A DNA stretch of 64,000 nucleotides from Arachnia rubra (lineage in GTDB: Bacteria > Actinomycetota > Actinomycetes > Propionibacteriales > Propionibacteriaceae), in contig NZ_AP024463.1 in the NCBI RefSeq assembly GCF_019973735.1, forward strand, positions 1,488,001 to 1,552,000, read 5' to 3'. A program made the position numbers and the translations under genes. The stretch's first letter is position 1, and each line of letters opens with the position of its first letter. Positions 24,719 through 33,139 of this stretch are shown one piece after another. The notes under the pieces were generated by a model. It made no database searches. It worked only from the letters and a program-made list of their open reading frames with translations, and had not been told where the DNA came from.

Positions 24719-26020
24719 ATGCTTCAATCCCAGTGGATAGAACTGGCTGCTGCATTCGTCTGCGCGGTCATGGCCTCTTTGCTCGTTGCAATCGAGACTG
24801 CGCTGACCGGGTTCTCCCGGGCCCGGGCGGAAAAACTTGCCGCGTCGGGAGCACGTGGTGCGGAGCGGGTCCGGATGATAGCGCAGGACCCAGCCCCCTC
24901 GATCAACGCCGTGATGTTCACCCGGATGTCTCTCGAGGCAACGGCGATGGCGCTCATAGCCCTGGTCGTTTTCCAGAGCCTGGAGGGCACGGGGCTGCGG
25001 CTGGTGACGCTGGTGGCGATCCTGCTGGTCGTCTTCTTCATCCTCTGGGGAGTGGCGCCGAGAACGATCGGAAGACAGCATCCTGAGAGGATCATGCGGG
25101 CCTTTGCTCCCTTGGTGTCGCTGCTGACCACGGTGCTTGGCCCCGTTGCCCAGCTGATGATCCTGCTTGGGAACGCGCTGACCCCTGGACGGGGTTTCTC
25201 AGATGGCCCGTTTGCCTCAGAGGCCGAGCTGCGGGACCTGGTCGATATCGCCGAGGCCCACGAGGTGATCGAGGCCCGTGAGTCGAAGATGATCCATTCA
25301 GTCTTCGAGCTGGGTGACACACTCGTCAAAGAGGTCATGGTGCCGCGCACCGACATGGTCTGGATACCCAGTGACCGCACCCTCAGACAGCTGTTGTCGC
25401 TGGCGCTGCGGTCTGGTTTTTCCCGTATCCCCGTGGTGGGGGATGGCGGCATCGACGATGTGCTGGGTGTGGTGTACCTGAAAGATGTGATGCGGCGTGT
25501 CTATGACTACCCGGATGCGGAACGCAGCGAGACCGTTGGCGACCTGATGCGCCCGGCCAGCTTCGTTCCCGACTCCAAACCAGCATCAGAACTGCTGCGT
25601 GACATGCAGCTCAGGCACTCGCATCTCGTGATCGTGATCGACGAGTTCGGGGGCACCGCGGGGCTCTGCACGATGGAGGACATCGTGGAGGAGATCGTCG
25701 GTGAGATCGTCGATGAATACGACCACGAGATTCCCGCTGTGGCGGAGCTCCCTGAGCCAGGGCACTACCGCATCAGCTCGCGGCTTCCCGTCGATGAGCT
25801 GGGAGAGCTGTTCGGCATCCCGTTACAGGACGAGGAGGTCGACACTGTGGGCGGGCTCATGGCGAAACTCTTGAACGTGGTCCCCATCCCAGGCTCCAGC
25901 GTCACATATGAGGGGATCGAGATGCTGGCTGATCGTGCCGTGGGGCGCCGCCATCAGGTGGGGACTGTACTGGTGCGGCTTGCTTCGGAGAAATCCGAGG
26001 AGGAGGAAACCAATGACTGA
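24719..26020 (+). CDS. CNNM/CorC-family transporter (hemolysin-family)
   Basis: 433-aa membrane protein. An N-terminal CNNM transmembrane domain has about three helices (LAAAFVCAVMASLLVAIE, MALIALVVFQSL, LVTLVAILLVVFFILW). A CBS pair begins at VKEVMVPRTDMVWIP and includes SRIPVVGDGGIDDVLGVVYLKD. A CorC_HlyC domain (RLPVDELGELFGIP, VDTVGGLMAKLL) ends it. Related proteins affect Mg/Co handling. ATG at 24719 is used; an in-frame TTG at 24701 would add six residues and neither has a clear ribosome site. The stop overlaps era by 8 nt. Confidence 0.9.
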   Translation: MLQSQWIELAAAFVCAVMASLLVAIETALTGFSRARAEKLAASGARGAERVRMIAQDPAPSINAVMFTRMSLEATAMALIALVVFQSLEGTGLRLVTLVAILLVVFFILWGVAPRTIGRQHPERIMRAFAPLVSLLTTVLGPVAQLMILLGNALTPGRGFSDGPFASEAELRDLVDIAEAHEVIEARESKMIHSVFELGDTLVKEVMVPRTDMVWIPSDRTLRQLLSLALRSGFSRIPVVGDGGIDDVLGVVYLKDVMRRVYDYPDAERSETVGDLMRPASFVPDSKPASELLRDMQLRHSHLVIVIDEFGGTAGLCTMEDIVEEIVGEIVDEYDHEIPAVAELPEPGHYRISSRLPVDELGELFGIPLQDEEVDTVGGLMAKLLNVVPIPGSSVTYEGIEMLADRAVGRRHQVGTVLVRLASEKSEEEETND

Positions 26021-26939
26021 CCATCCATTCCACTCTGGTTTTGCATGCTTCGTCGGACGTCCCAACGCGGGGAAATCCACTTTGACCAATGCCCTGGTGG
26101 GCCAGAAGATAGCGATCGCCTCATCCAAGCCGCAGACCACCCGGCATGTGGTGCGGGGCATCATTACCTGCGACTTAGGGCAGGTGGTTCTGATCGACAC
26201 ACCAGGACTGCACCGTCCCCGCACCCTGCTGGGAGAACGGCTCAACGCACTGGTCCGTGAGACGTGGTCCGAGGTCGACATCGTTGGTGTCTGCTTGCCT
26301 TGCGATCAGCGGATCGGTCCTGGGGACCGTTACATAGTCTCGCAGCTCGCGGAGCTGCCGAGTCGTCCGCAGCTGGTGGCCTTGGCCACCAAGACCGATC
26401 TGGTCAGCAAAGAGCGGGTGCTGTCCCATCTGGTCGATGTCTCGGCCCTGGCTGAGGAGCTCGGTGTTCAATGGGCTGAGGTGGTGCCCTGCTCGGCCAT
26501 CAGCAACGATCAGGTTGACACCGTCCGGGAGGTGCTGCTGCGCCTCCTCCCTGAGGGACCGATGTACTACCCAGACGCTGAGGTCACCGATGAGCCCGAG
26601 GAGACACTCATCGCCGAACTGATCCGGGAAGCCGCCCTGGAGGGGGTGCGCGACGAGCTTCCGCACTCCATCGCGGTGGTGATCGATGAGATTCTGCCTC
26701 GCCCCGACCGGCCGGAGGACAAACCGCTCCTGGACGTGTTTGCCTCGATCGTGGTGGAACGCGACTCCCAGAAGGGGATCATCATCGGTCACAGGGGGAC
26801 CCGGCTGCGGGAGATCGGGATGGCCGCGCGGCTACAGATCAACCGGCTGCTGGGGACGCCCGTCCACCTGAGCCTGCACGTCAAGGTGCTGCGGGAATGG
26901 CAGCGCGACACGAAATACCTCAACAGGCTCGGTTTCTAG
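26013..26939 (+). CDS. era: GTPase Era
   Basis: 308-aa GTPase that binds 16S rRNA and assists 30S assembly. G1 is GRPNAGKS (15-22), G3 is DTPG (62-65), and G4 reads TKTD (126-129) instead of the usual NKXD. The C-terminal KH domain has IVVERDSQKGIIIGHRGTRLREIG. The ATG at 26013 follows AGGAGGAAAC and overlaps the corC stop. A frame extension to 25908 lies inside corC and is rejected. Confidence 0.95.
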   Translation: MTDHPFHSGFACFVGRPNAGKSTLTNALVGQKIAIASSKPQTTRHVVRGIITCDLGQVVLIDTPGLHRPRTLLGERLNALVRETWSEVDIVGVCLPCDQRIGPGDRYIVSQLAELPSRPQLVALATKTDLVSKERVLSHLVDVSALAEELGVQWAEVVPCSAISNDQVDTVREVLLRLLPEGPMYYPDAEVTDEPEETLIAELIREAALEGVRDELPHSIAVVIDEILPRPDRPEDKPLLDVFASIVVERDSQKGIIIGHRGTRLREIGMAARLQINRLLGTPVHLSLHVKVLREWQRDTKYLNRLGF

Positions 26940-26945
26940 TAGGCT
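26940..26945 (+). promoter_or_regulatory. -10 element of the leuA leader (leaderless)
   Basis: TAGGCT begins in the last base of the era gene region and ends 6 nt before the GTG of the leader peptide at 26952, so the leuA transcript would begin with that GTG. Confidence 0.5.
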
Positions 26946-26951
26946 GCGGGC

Positions 26952-27002
26952 GTGGCAGAGCGATTCTTTCTCCTTCGCTGCCGCGGCGAGGCCCAGTCCT
27001 GA
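26952..27002 (+). CDS. leuA leader peptide
   Basis: A 16-codon reading frame VAERFFLLRCRGEAQS. It has two adjacent leucine codons (CTC CTT) followed by Arg-Cys-Arg-Gly-Glu, placed between a start-proximal -10 and leuA. Leader peptides with consecutive Leu codons are known attenuation devices for leuA in Actinobacteria. Its codons overlap RNA segments that can form alternative stems, so ribosome position on the Leu codons would choose the fold. This is a prediction from layout; translation is not proven. Confidence 0.7.
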   Translation: MAERFFLLRCRGEAQS

Positions 27003-27025
27003 ACCGGCCAGCCTCCTCGCTGCGG
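26973..27025 (+). promoter_or_regulatory. Alternative RNA stems in the leuA leader
   Basis: Segment 2 (CCGCGGCGAGG, 26981-26991) can pair with segment 3 (CCTCGCTGCGG, 27015-27025) in an 11-bp stem with one G-U pair, enclosing the leader stop codon. The 3' part of segment 2 (GCGGCGAGG) also matches segment 1 (CTTCGCTGC, 26973-26981) with two G-U pairs. Segments 1 and 3 thus compete for segment 2. CTCCT at 27013-27017 could also pair with AGGAG of the leuA ribosome site. The direction of control is not clear. Confidence 0.55.
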
Positions 27026-27068
27026 AGCTGTCGCATACCTGGCTAACAAACCCAGCAAGGAGAGGTCA

Positions 27069-28799
27069 ATGACCCGGATTCAGCCAAAACCCATTCAGCT
27101 GCCCACAGCAATGCCCGTTGGGCGCTACCGGGCTTTCGAGCCGGTCGCTGTGCCGGACCGCACCTGGCCTGGCAACCGCATCACGAAGGCACCGCGCTGG
27201 CTGTCCACCGACCTTCGCGACGGCAACCAGGCCCTCATCGATCCGATGACCCCGAGCCGCAAGATGCGGATGTTCGAGCTGTTGGTGGCGCTGGGGTACA
27301 AGGAGATCGAAGTGGGATTCCCGTCGGCCTCCCAAACCGACTTCGACTTCGTCCGGCAGCTCATCACCGGTGCTCGTGTGCCCGAGGACGTGACCATCTC
27401 GGTGCTCACCCAGGCCAGGGAAGACCTGATTGCTCGGACCGCGGAATCGTTGATTGGAGCGCACCGGGCCACCATCCACATGTACAACGCGACATCTGAG
27501 CTGTTCCGGCGCGTGGTCTTCGGCATCGACGAGGCTCAGTGCATCAACTTCGCCACCCACGGCACAGAGCTGGTCATCAAATACGCGGAGAAGCACCTGG
27601 GAGACGTCGAGTTCGGCTATCAGTACAGCCCGGAGATCTTCACCCAGACCCCGACTGATTTCGCCATCGAGGTGTGCAACGCCGTCGCCGAGGTCTGGCA
27701 GCCAACCGGGGAACGGGAGATCATCTTCAATCTTCCCGCGACCGTGGAGCGTTCCACTCCCAACACCTATGCCGACCAGATTGAGTATTTCTGCCGGCAT
27801 ATCCGGGACAGGAACTTCGTTGCGGTCTCGCTGCATCCACACAATGACCGGGGCACTGCCGCCGCGGCCGCTGAGCTGGGGCAGATGGCCGGAGCGGACC
27901 GGGTTGAGGGCTGTCTGTTCGGGCACGGCGAACGCACGGGAAACGTCGATCTGGTGACGCTGGCGCTGAACCTGTACACCCAGGGGATAGACCCGCAACT
28001 GAACTTTCACGACATCGACCACGTACGCCGTACCGTCGAGTACTGCACCGGGATAGCGGTGCATCCCCGCCACCCCTATGCCGGTGATCTGGTATACACC
28101 GCCTTCTCTGGCTCCCACCAGGACGCCATCAAGAAGGGGCTGGAGAACCTGGAACGGCAGGCCGCCGCTGCAGGGAAGGCTGTCTCGGAGATCGAGTGGG
28201 AGGCCCCGTACCTGCCGATCGATCCGCATGATGTTGGCCGGAACTATGAGGCGGTGATCCGAGTGAACTCGCAGTCTGGCAAGGGCGGCATCGCATACCT
28301 GATGAAAACCGAGGCGAAGATGGAGCTGCCGCGGCGCCTCCAGATGGAGTTCAGCCGCATAGTGCAGCAGCGCACTGACGCTGAGGGGGGCGAACTCTCC
28401 CCGAAGACCATCGTCAGTGTATTCACCGACGAGTATCTTTCCGAGGGCCCCTGGATCCTGGTGTCGGCGGGATCATCGTCACAGAACGGGCAATTCCGCA
28501 TCACCGCGACAGTCAGGGACCCGGCTGGCCGTGACATCCAGGTCGAGGGTGAGGGCAACGGTCCTGTCTCGGCCTTCGTCGACGCCCTGGCAGAGACCGG
28601 AGCCCAGGTGCGGGTCCTCGACTACTCGGAGCACGCCCTCGAAGCCGGCGGCGACGCGAAAGCAGCGGCCTACGTTGAGTGTGAGATCGGGACCGGCGAC
28701 GAGGTCCAGGTGCTCTGGGGGGTTGGCGTCGATCCGTCGATCACCAGCGCATCCATGAAGGCCATCCTCTCGGCGCTGAACAGGGGGACCCATGCCTGA
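27069..28799 (+). CDS. leuA: 2-isopropylmalate synthase
   Basis: 576-aa enzyme condensing acetyl-CoA with 2-oxoisovalerate in the first committed step of leucine synthesis. The catalytic DLRDGNQAL motif is at 48-56. HPHNDRGTAAA supplies the metal His residues, and the C-terminal LeuA-dimer regulatory domain runs from about residue 430. The length and N-terminal extension match the long actinobacterial LeuA type, usually feedback-inhibited by leucine. GCAAGGAGAGG lies before the ATG. The leader peptide upstream suggests additional attenuation. Confidence 0.96.
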   Translation: MTRIQPKPIQLPTAMPVGRYRAFEPVAVPDRTWPGNRITKAPRWLSTDLRDGNQALIDPMTPSRKMRMFELLVALGYKEIEVGFPSASQTDFDFVRQLITGARVPEDVTISVLTQAREDLIARTAESLIGAHRATIHMYNATSELFRRVVFGIDEAQCINFATHGTELVIKYAEKHLGDVEFGYQYSPEIFTQTPTDFAIEVCNAVAEVWQPTGEREIIFNLPATVERSTPNTYADQIEYFCRHIRDRNFVAVSLHPHNDRGTAAAAAELGQMAGADRVEGCLFGHGERTGNVDLVTLALNLYTQGIDPQLNFHDIDHVRRTVEYCTGIAVHPRHPYAGDLVYTAFSGSHQDAIKKGLENLERQAAAAGKAVSEIEWEAPYLPIDPHDVGRNYEAVIRVNSQSGKGGIAYLMKTEAKMELPRRLQMEFSRIVQQRTDAEGGELSPKTIVSVFTDEYLSEGPWILVSAGSSSQNGQFRITATVRDPAGRDIQVEGEGNGPVSAFVDALAETGAQVRVLDYSEHALEAGGDAKAAAYVECEIGTGDEVQVLWGVGVDPSITSASMKAILSALNRGTHA

Positions 28800-29625
28800 G
28801 CCGGGAAAACATCTGTGGCGGAAACGCCTTGCCATCGCACTCGCAGTCACCGTCTGCGCGGCAGCGGCTATTGCCGGCGAGGTATATCGGGAGGTGAACA
28901 CCACCCGGCTGGTCACCGAGACCACCAGCACCGACAAGCTGGCCGGGGAACTCCGGATCATGCAGCTCAGCGACATTCACGTGCGCGACAACTCAGCCCA
29001 GCTGGCGAGCATCGTGAGCCAGATACGCGACGCGGCACCAGACCTGATCGTCATAGCAGGAGACACCCTCAACACCTACAACGAGACCCTGGACCCGCTG
29101 CAGGAGCTGTTCTCCCAGCTTGCTGAGCTCGGGGTACCGATGTATGCGGTCCTGGGAAATCATGACCACTGGTCCGAGGAACTGCCGCAGTTGCTTGACC
29201 TGTACGCCAGGTATGGCATCAAGCTGATCGACAACAGGCATGAGGTGGTCACCGGCGGCTTCGGCACCTTCACCCTGGTGGGGGCAGGAGATGCCTTCAC
29301 CAGTCATGCGCACCTGGCCGAGGCCTTGGAAGGTGCCCCCGAGGGATTCCGGTTCCTGCTGACCCACGCCCCAGAGATCGCCCCCCAGCTCGAAGCTGCG
29401 GACATCGACTATGCCGTCTGCGGGCATACGCACGGCGGACAGGTGGCCTTGCCCTTCATCGGAGCCCTCTACGCTCCCGGGCAGGGACTTTTCCCGAAGT
29501 ACAGCCGTGGCCGCTACCAGGTGGGGAAATCGACGCTATACATCGATTCCGGCGTTGGGGTGACGGAACCAGACGTGAGGTTCCTGGTGCAATCGCAGAT
29601 CGTGCTCCACATCTTCAGGCCCTGA
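28792..29625 (+). CDS. Membrane-anchored metallophosphoesterase
   Basis: 277-aa calcineurin-like phosphoesterase. An N-terminal helix (LAIALAVTVCAAAAIAG) anchors it with the active site probably outside. Metal-binding motifs are in order: LSDIHVRD, VIAGDTL, LGNHDHW and CGHTHGGQ. The pattern resembles YkuE-type enzymes. The start overlaps leuA by 8 nt, so it is in the leuA transcript although no metabolic link is apparent. Confidence 0.9.
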   Translation: MPEPGKHLWRKRLAIALAVTVCAAAAIAGEVYREVNTTRLVTETTSTDKLAGELRIMQLSDIHVRDNSAQLASIVSQIRDAAPDLIVIAGDTLNTYNETLDPLQELFSQLAELGVPMYAVLGNHDHWSEELPQLLDLYARYGIKLIDNRHEVVTGGFGTFTLVGAGDAFTSHAHLAEALEGAPEGFRFLLTHAPEIAPQLEAADIDYAVCGHTHGGQVALPFIGALYAPGQGLFPKYSRGRYQVGKSTLYIDSGVGVTEPDVRFLVQSQIVLHIFRP

Positions 29626-29668
29626 GCCCCGGTGCTGTCCTGACCTGGTGGCTGAAAGGATCAGTCTT

Positions 29669-30316
29669 GTGCATTCCGGCGATGGGCGCCCTCAGAGACC
29701 GCACGTGGATCTCGCCGGGCTCTCACCCGGCCGGCTGGAGGTCGGCATTGATCTGGAAGGTGCGCGAATAAACGGGGACTGCTCTGGCATCCAGGCACCG
29801 GATGTGCGTGCGTTGGAATGTGAACTCGCCGACGTTGTCGCTGACGATGCGCGGTTGTGTGGCGGGCACTGGGCAGAGTGCCGGTGGCGGCGCGTCCAGG
29901 CTACGGTGATCGACCTGGCCGACTCGGTGTTGCGTGACATTCTCTGGGAGGAGGGGCGCTTTGGCGCGGTGGAGCTCAATGGGAGCACATTGACCCGGGT
30001 CCTGATCCGCGGCTGCAAACTCGGCTATATCAACCTACGCCACGCCAAGGTGACGGATCTCACAGTCGCGGACTGCGTCGTCGGTGAACTGGATATCGCT
30101 GGTGCCCAGCTGAAGCGAGTGCAGATAACCGGCTCCGAAGTCGGTAGGCTCGCGCTTTCTGGATCGCGTTCCGAGCATGTCGACATATCCGGTGCGCAGC
30201 TATCGCATCTCGATGGCGTGGAGGCGTTGAGCGGGGTGGTTGTCTCTGAGGCTCAGGCGATGGACCTGGCGCCGACGCTCGTCCGGCATCTGGGAGGACG
30301 GGTGCTTGATCCCTGA
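29669..30316 (+). CDS. Pentapeptide-repeat-like protein
   Basis: About 215 aa. A run of A(D/N)LXX-like five-residue units is visible (for example VDLAG, IDLEGARINGDCSG, IDLADSVLRDI, VELNGSTLTRV, INLRHAKVTDL, LDIAGAQLKRV, VDISGAQLSHL), expected to fold as a right-handed quadrilateral beta-helix. GAAAGGA at 29654-29660 favours GTG 29669; GTG 29648 is the alternative. Some family members shield DNA gyrase, but no such evidence exists here. It converges with the siderophore ATPase gene. Confidence 0.8.
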   Translation: MHSGDGRPQRPHVDLAGLSPGRLEVGIDLEGARINGDCSGIQAPDVRALECELADVVADDARLCGGHWAECRWRRVQATVIDLADSVLRDILWEEGRFGAVELNGSTLTRVLIRGCKLGYINLRHAKVTDLTVADCVVGELDIAGAQLKRVQITGSEVGRLALSGSRSEHVDISGAQLSHLDGVEALSGVVVSEAQAMDLAPTLVRHLGGRVLDP

Positions 30317-30361
30317 GGCTTTCTGCGCCCGGCTTTTTCCTGCTTTCCAGGGGCAATCTTC

Positions 30362-31117
30362 TTAGAAATAGACTGCCACAGGCCCACGCGGACCGGGAAT
30401 GATGTCTACCCGAGTCTCAAAGATCTCTGCCAGCACCTCTTCGCGGAAAATCTCCTCCGGGCTTCCCTGGGCCGCCACCTTGCCGTTCTTCATGGCAATG
30501 ATCGTGTCGGAATAGGCCGCTGCGAAATTGATGTCATGCAGCACGATGACGATCGTGCAGCCCAGTTCCGTTGCCGCCTGGCGCAGATGCTGCATCATCT
30601 GGACCGAATGAGCCATGTCCAGGTTGTTGAGGGGCTCGTCCAGCAACACGTACTCGGTGTCCTGAGCCAGCACCATGGCGACGTATGCGCGTTGCCGCTG
30701 TCCTCCCGATAGCTCATCGATGAAACGGTCTGCGATATTCTCTAGCCGCAGGAAGGAGATCGCGCGCTCGATGACCTCGATGTCCTCATCGGTCAGGTGT
30801 CCCCTCGAATGGGGAAACCGCCCGAAACCAACCAGCTGCCGGACCGTGAGCCGCGTGACGAAGTGGTTCTCCTGGCGCAGCACCGACAGCACCTTCGCCA
30901 GATCCCTGGACTTTGCCGTGGCCACATTCATGCCTGCGACCTCGATGGTTCCAGAGTCCATGCCCAGCAGGCGCCCGATCATCGTCAGCAACGTGGATTT
31001 CCCTGCGCCGTTCGGCCCCACCAGGGCGGTGATGCCCCCGCTGGGGATCTCAAGTTGCACAGGCCCGATGGTCGTGGTGGGGCTGTATTTCTTCAAGGCC
31101 GCGTCTACGAGGATCAC
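30362..31117 (-). CDS. Iron-siderophore ABC transporter ATP-binding protein
   Basis: 251-aa ATPase of the FepC/YclP type. Walker A is GPNGAGKST (34-42), the signature is LSGGQRQR, Walker B is YVLLDEPLNNLD and the H-loop is LHDINFA. It is last of a four-gene importer operon and overlaps the second permease by 4 nt (ATGA). It powers uptake of a ferric siderophore delivered by the lipoprotein encoded first. Confidence 0.94.
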   Translation of the reverse strand: MILVDAALKKYSPTTTIGPVQLEIPSGGITALVGPNGAGKSTLLTMIGRLLGMDSGTIEVAGMNVATAKSRDLAKVLSVLRQENHFVTRLTVRQLVGFGRFPHSRGHLTDEDIEVIERAISFLRLENIADRFIDELSGGQRQRAYVAMVLAQDTEYVLLDEPLNNLDMAHSVQMMQHLRQAATELGCTIVIVLHDINFAAAYSDTIIAMKNGKVAAQGSPEEIFREEVLAEIFETRVDIIPGPRGPVAVYF

Positions 31118-32133
31118 AGGCGTCCCTTTCGCAGAAGATAAACAAGGAAGAAGCCGCCACCGACGGCCTCGATGATGATGCCCACCGATCCCGTGGCATA
31201 AAAGATGTGCCGCAGGATGAAATAGGCACCCCCGAGAATCACCACGCCAGCCAGCCAGGCCACGGGGAAGATGAGCCGGTGCTCGTGGGTGTCGGACAAC
31301 TGGTATGCGCTCATCGCTATCAGGAACCCGAGAAACGACATCGGGCCTATCAGTGATGTGCTGACGGCCATCAGCACCGCTGACAGCAGCAGGATCGCCA
31401 GGGAGTTGCGGCGATGATCCACGCCTAGGCCGACGGCTGTGTCACGGCCAAGCCCTAAGACGTCGAGGGTCCGTGACATGAACAGCAGTGCTCCTCCCGC
31501 CACCACAGCCAGGGGGATGGCGACTGCCAGATGGGACACATCCGCATTGGACAGGTTCCCGATGAGCCGTGCGCTCAGGACGTCGAACGCTGACGGGGTG
31601 AGGAGATTCTGCATATATGTGGCAAGGGCCCCCAGGCCGGTTCCGATCACGATGCCCAGCAGCAGCGTCTGGTGGATATTGCTGTGCTCGGTGCGCAGCA
31701 GCCGGCCATACAGCAATGCCGCCAGGGCCACCATGAGGCCGACCTGGAGCAGGTACTGCGCCACGCCGTCCATTGCGGTTAGTCCCGCCACACCGTAGAA
31801 GAAAACGGCGCTGGTCTGCACCAGGTGGTACAGGGACTCGAATCCCATGATCGAGGGTGTGATGATCCGGTTGTTCGTGATTGTCTGGAAGGCTACCGTC
31901 GCCAGTCCTTGGCACCAGGCCACCACGAGGATAACGGCCACGGAGGTGACCCGGAGCCCAGCGATCCGCCAGAAGCCAACGGACCCGGGTGGCATGGGAT
32001 TTCCCCAGGCCAGGATGCCGTAGCAGATGAGCGGGGCCAGCAACGCCAGGATCGCGAAGGTGATCCAGTAGCGACGTGCCGCCTTGAGGCTGGCGAAGGC
32101 TTTGTGTCCTGTCGTTTTCGTGAGCTCAGCCAT
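31114..32133 (-). CDS. Iron-siderophore ABC transporter permease (FecCD, second)
   Basis: 339-aa FecCD-family permease with many hydrophobic helices, starting after a basic cytoplasmic N-terminus (TKTTGHKAFASLKAARRYW). Diagnostic parts are NNRIITPSIMGFESLY near the middle and GPMSFLGFLIAMSAYQL and HEHRLIFPVAWLAGVV toward the end. It overlaps the preceding permease by 8 nt and the ATPase by 4 nt. Together the permeases form a BtuC-like heterodimer, as in B. subtilis YclNO. Confidence 0.93.
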   Translation of the reverse strand: MAELTKTTGHKAFASLKAARRYWITFAILALLAPLICYGILAWGNPMPPGSVGFWRIAGLRVTSVAVILVVAWCQGLATVAFQTITNNRIITPSIMGFESLYHLVQTSAVFFYGVAGLTAMDGVAQYLLQVGLMVALAALLYGRLLRTEHSNIHQTLLLGIVIGTGLGALATYMQNLLTPSAFDVLSARLIGNLSNADVSHLAVAIPLAVVAGGALLFMSRTLDVLGLGRDTAVGLGVDHRRNSLAILLLSAVLMAVSTSLIGPMSFLGFLIAMSAYQLSDTHEHRLIFPVAWLAGVVILGGAYFILRHIFYATGSVGIIIEAVGGGFFLVYLLRKGRL

Positions 32134-33139
32134 TCTTCTGCCGTCTCAGGAGAAGGAAGGCGAACGTGAAGGCACCGACCACCGCCAGGATTGTTCCCAC
32201 GGGCACCTCGAAGGGCATGATCACTATCCGGCCGATGATGTCGCAGATCGTTACCGCGGCCGCACCCAGCAGGCACACCCAGGGCAGGTTGGAGCGAAGG
32301 TTGTCTCCTCGCCAGATCGAGACGATGTTCGGGACGATCAATCCCAGGAAGGGCAGGTTTCCGATTACCACGGTGATGATCCCGGTGGTGGCTGCGATCA
32401 TGCCGGTGCCCAGCAGCACCACCTTCCGGTGGTCGAGTCCGACGTTCGTGGCGACATCCTCTCCGAGACCCGCGATGGTGAACTGGTCAGCGACCACGAA
32501 GACTCCCGCCACGACGAATACCACCGCCCAGACCGGCTCATACTGTCCCTGGATCGCGGAAGCGAATGAGCCCTGGAACCAGACCCCGAGGGTTTGGAGC
32601 ATGTTTGCGGCCTGCGCCAGGTAGGAGGAGACAGCACCAACTACGGCACCCAGCATGATGCCGACGATCGGGACGATCATCGCGGAACGCAGCCTGATGC
32701 GCCTCAGGATCAGGAAGAAGATCATTGTGCCGGTGAAGGCGGACAGAATGGCGACCACCATCTTCACCAGCAACGGAGCCTCGGGGAAGAGGATCAGCAC
32801 GCAGAGCAGACCCAGCCCGGCCCACTCGTTGGTCCCGGTGGTGGTCGGTTCCACGAAACGGTTCTGGGCGATCTGCTGCATCACCAGACCGGACATCGCC
32901 ATGGCAGAGCCAGCCAGCAGCAGCGAGATGGTGCGTGGGATCCGGGTGAGGGCAAAGATGTGGGCACCGTCCTGGGCGCCCACCACGTCGTAGACCCCCA
33001 CCATCAGGGACAAAGCCGCCAGGGCGACAACTCCCAGCAGTCCCAGCAGCAGGGGAGCGGTGAGCAGCCGACGCCGGGGCGCGACAGCACCGGGGGCAAG
33101 GCTCTCGGCCTCGCCCCCGGCAGCTTCGGTCTTTGTCAC
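32126..33139 (-). CDS. Iron-siderophore ABC transporter permease (FecCD, first)
   Basis: 337-aa FecCD-family permease. Recognisable parts are ARIPRTISLLLAGSAMAMSG-type text (LTRIPRTISLLLAGSAMAMS), TGTNEWAGLG, and GNLPFLGLIVPNIVSIWRGDN, the last matching the conserved GxIxFVGLxxPHxxR cytoplasmic loop. It resembles YclN. The start overlaps the binding-protein stop (ATGA). The substrate is an iron-chelate, judged from gene neighbours and the DtxR-like box upstream. Confidence 0.93.
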   Translation of the reverse strand: MTKTEAAGGEAESLAPGAVAPRRRLLTAPLLLGLLGVVALAALSLMVGVYDVVGAQDGAHIFALTRIPRTISLLLAGSAMAMSGLVMQQIAQNRFVEPTTTGTNEWAGLGLLCVLILFPEAPLLVKMVVAILSAFTGTMIFFLILRRIRLRSAMIVPIVGIMLGAVVGAVSSYLAQAANMLQTLGVWFQGSFASAIQGQYEPVWAVVFVVAGVFVVADQFTIAGLGEDVATNVGLDHRKVVLLGTGMIAATTGIITVVIGNLPFLGLIVPNIVSIWRGDNLRSNLPWVCLLGAAAVTICDIIGRIVIMPFEVPVGTILAVVGAFTFAFLLLRRQKNG

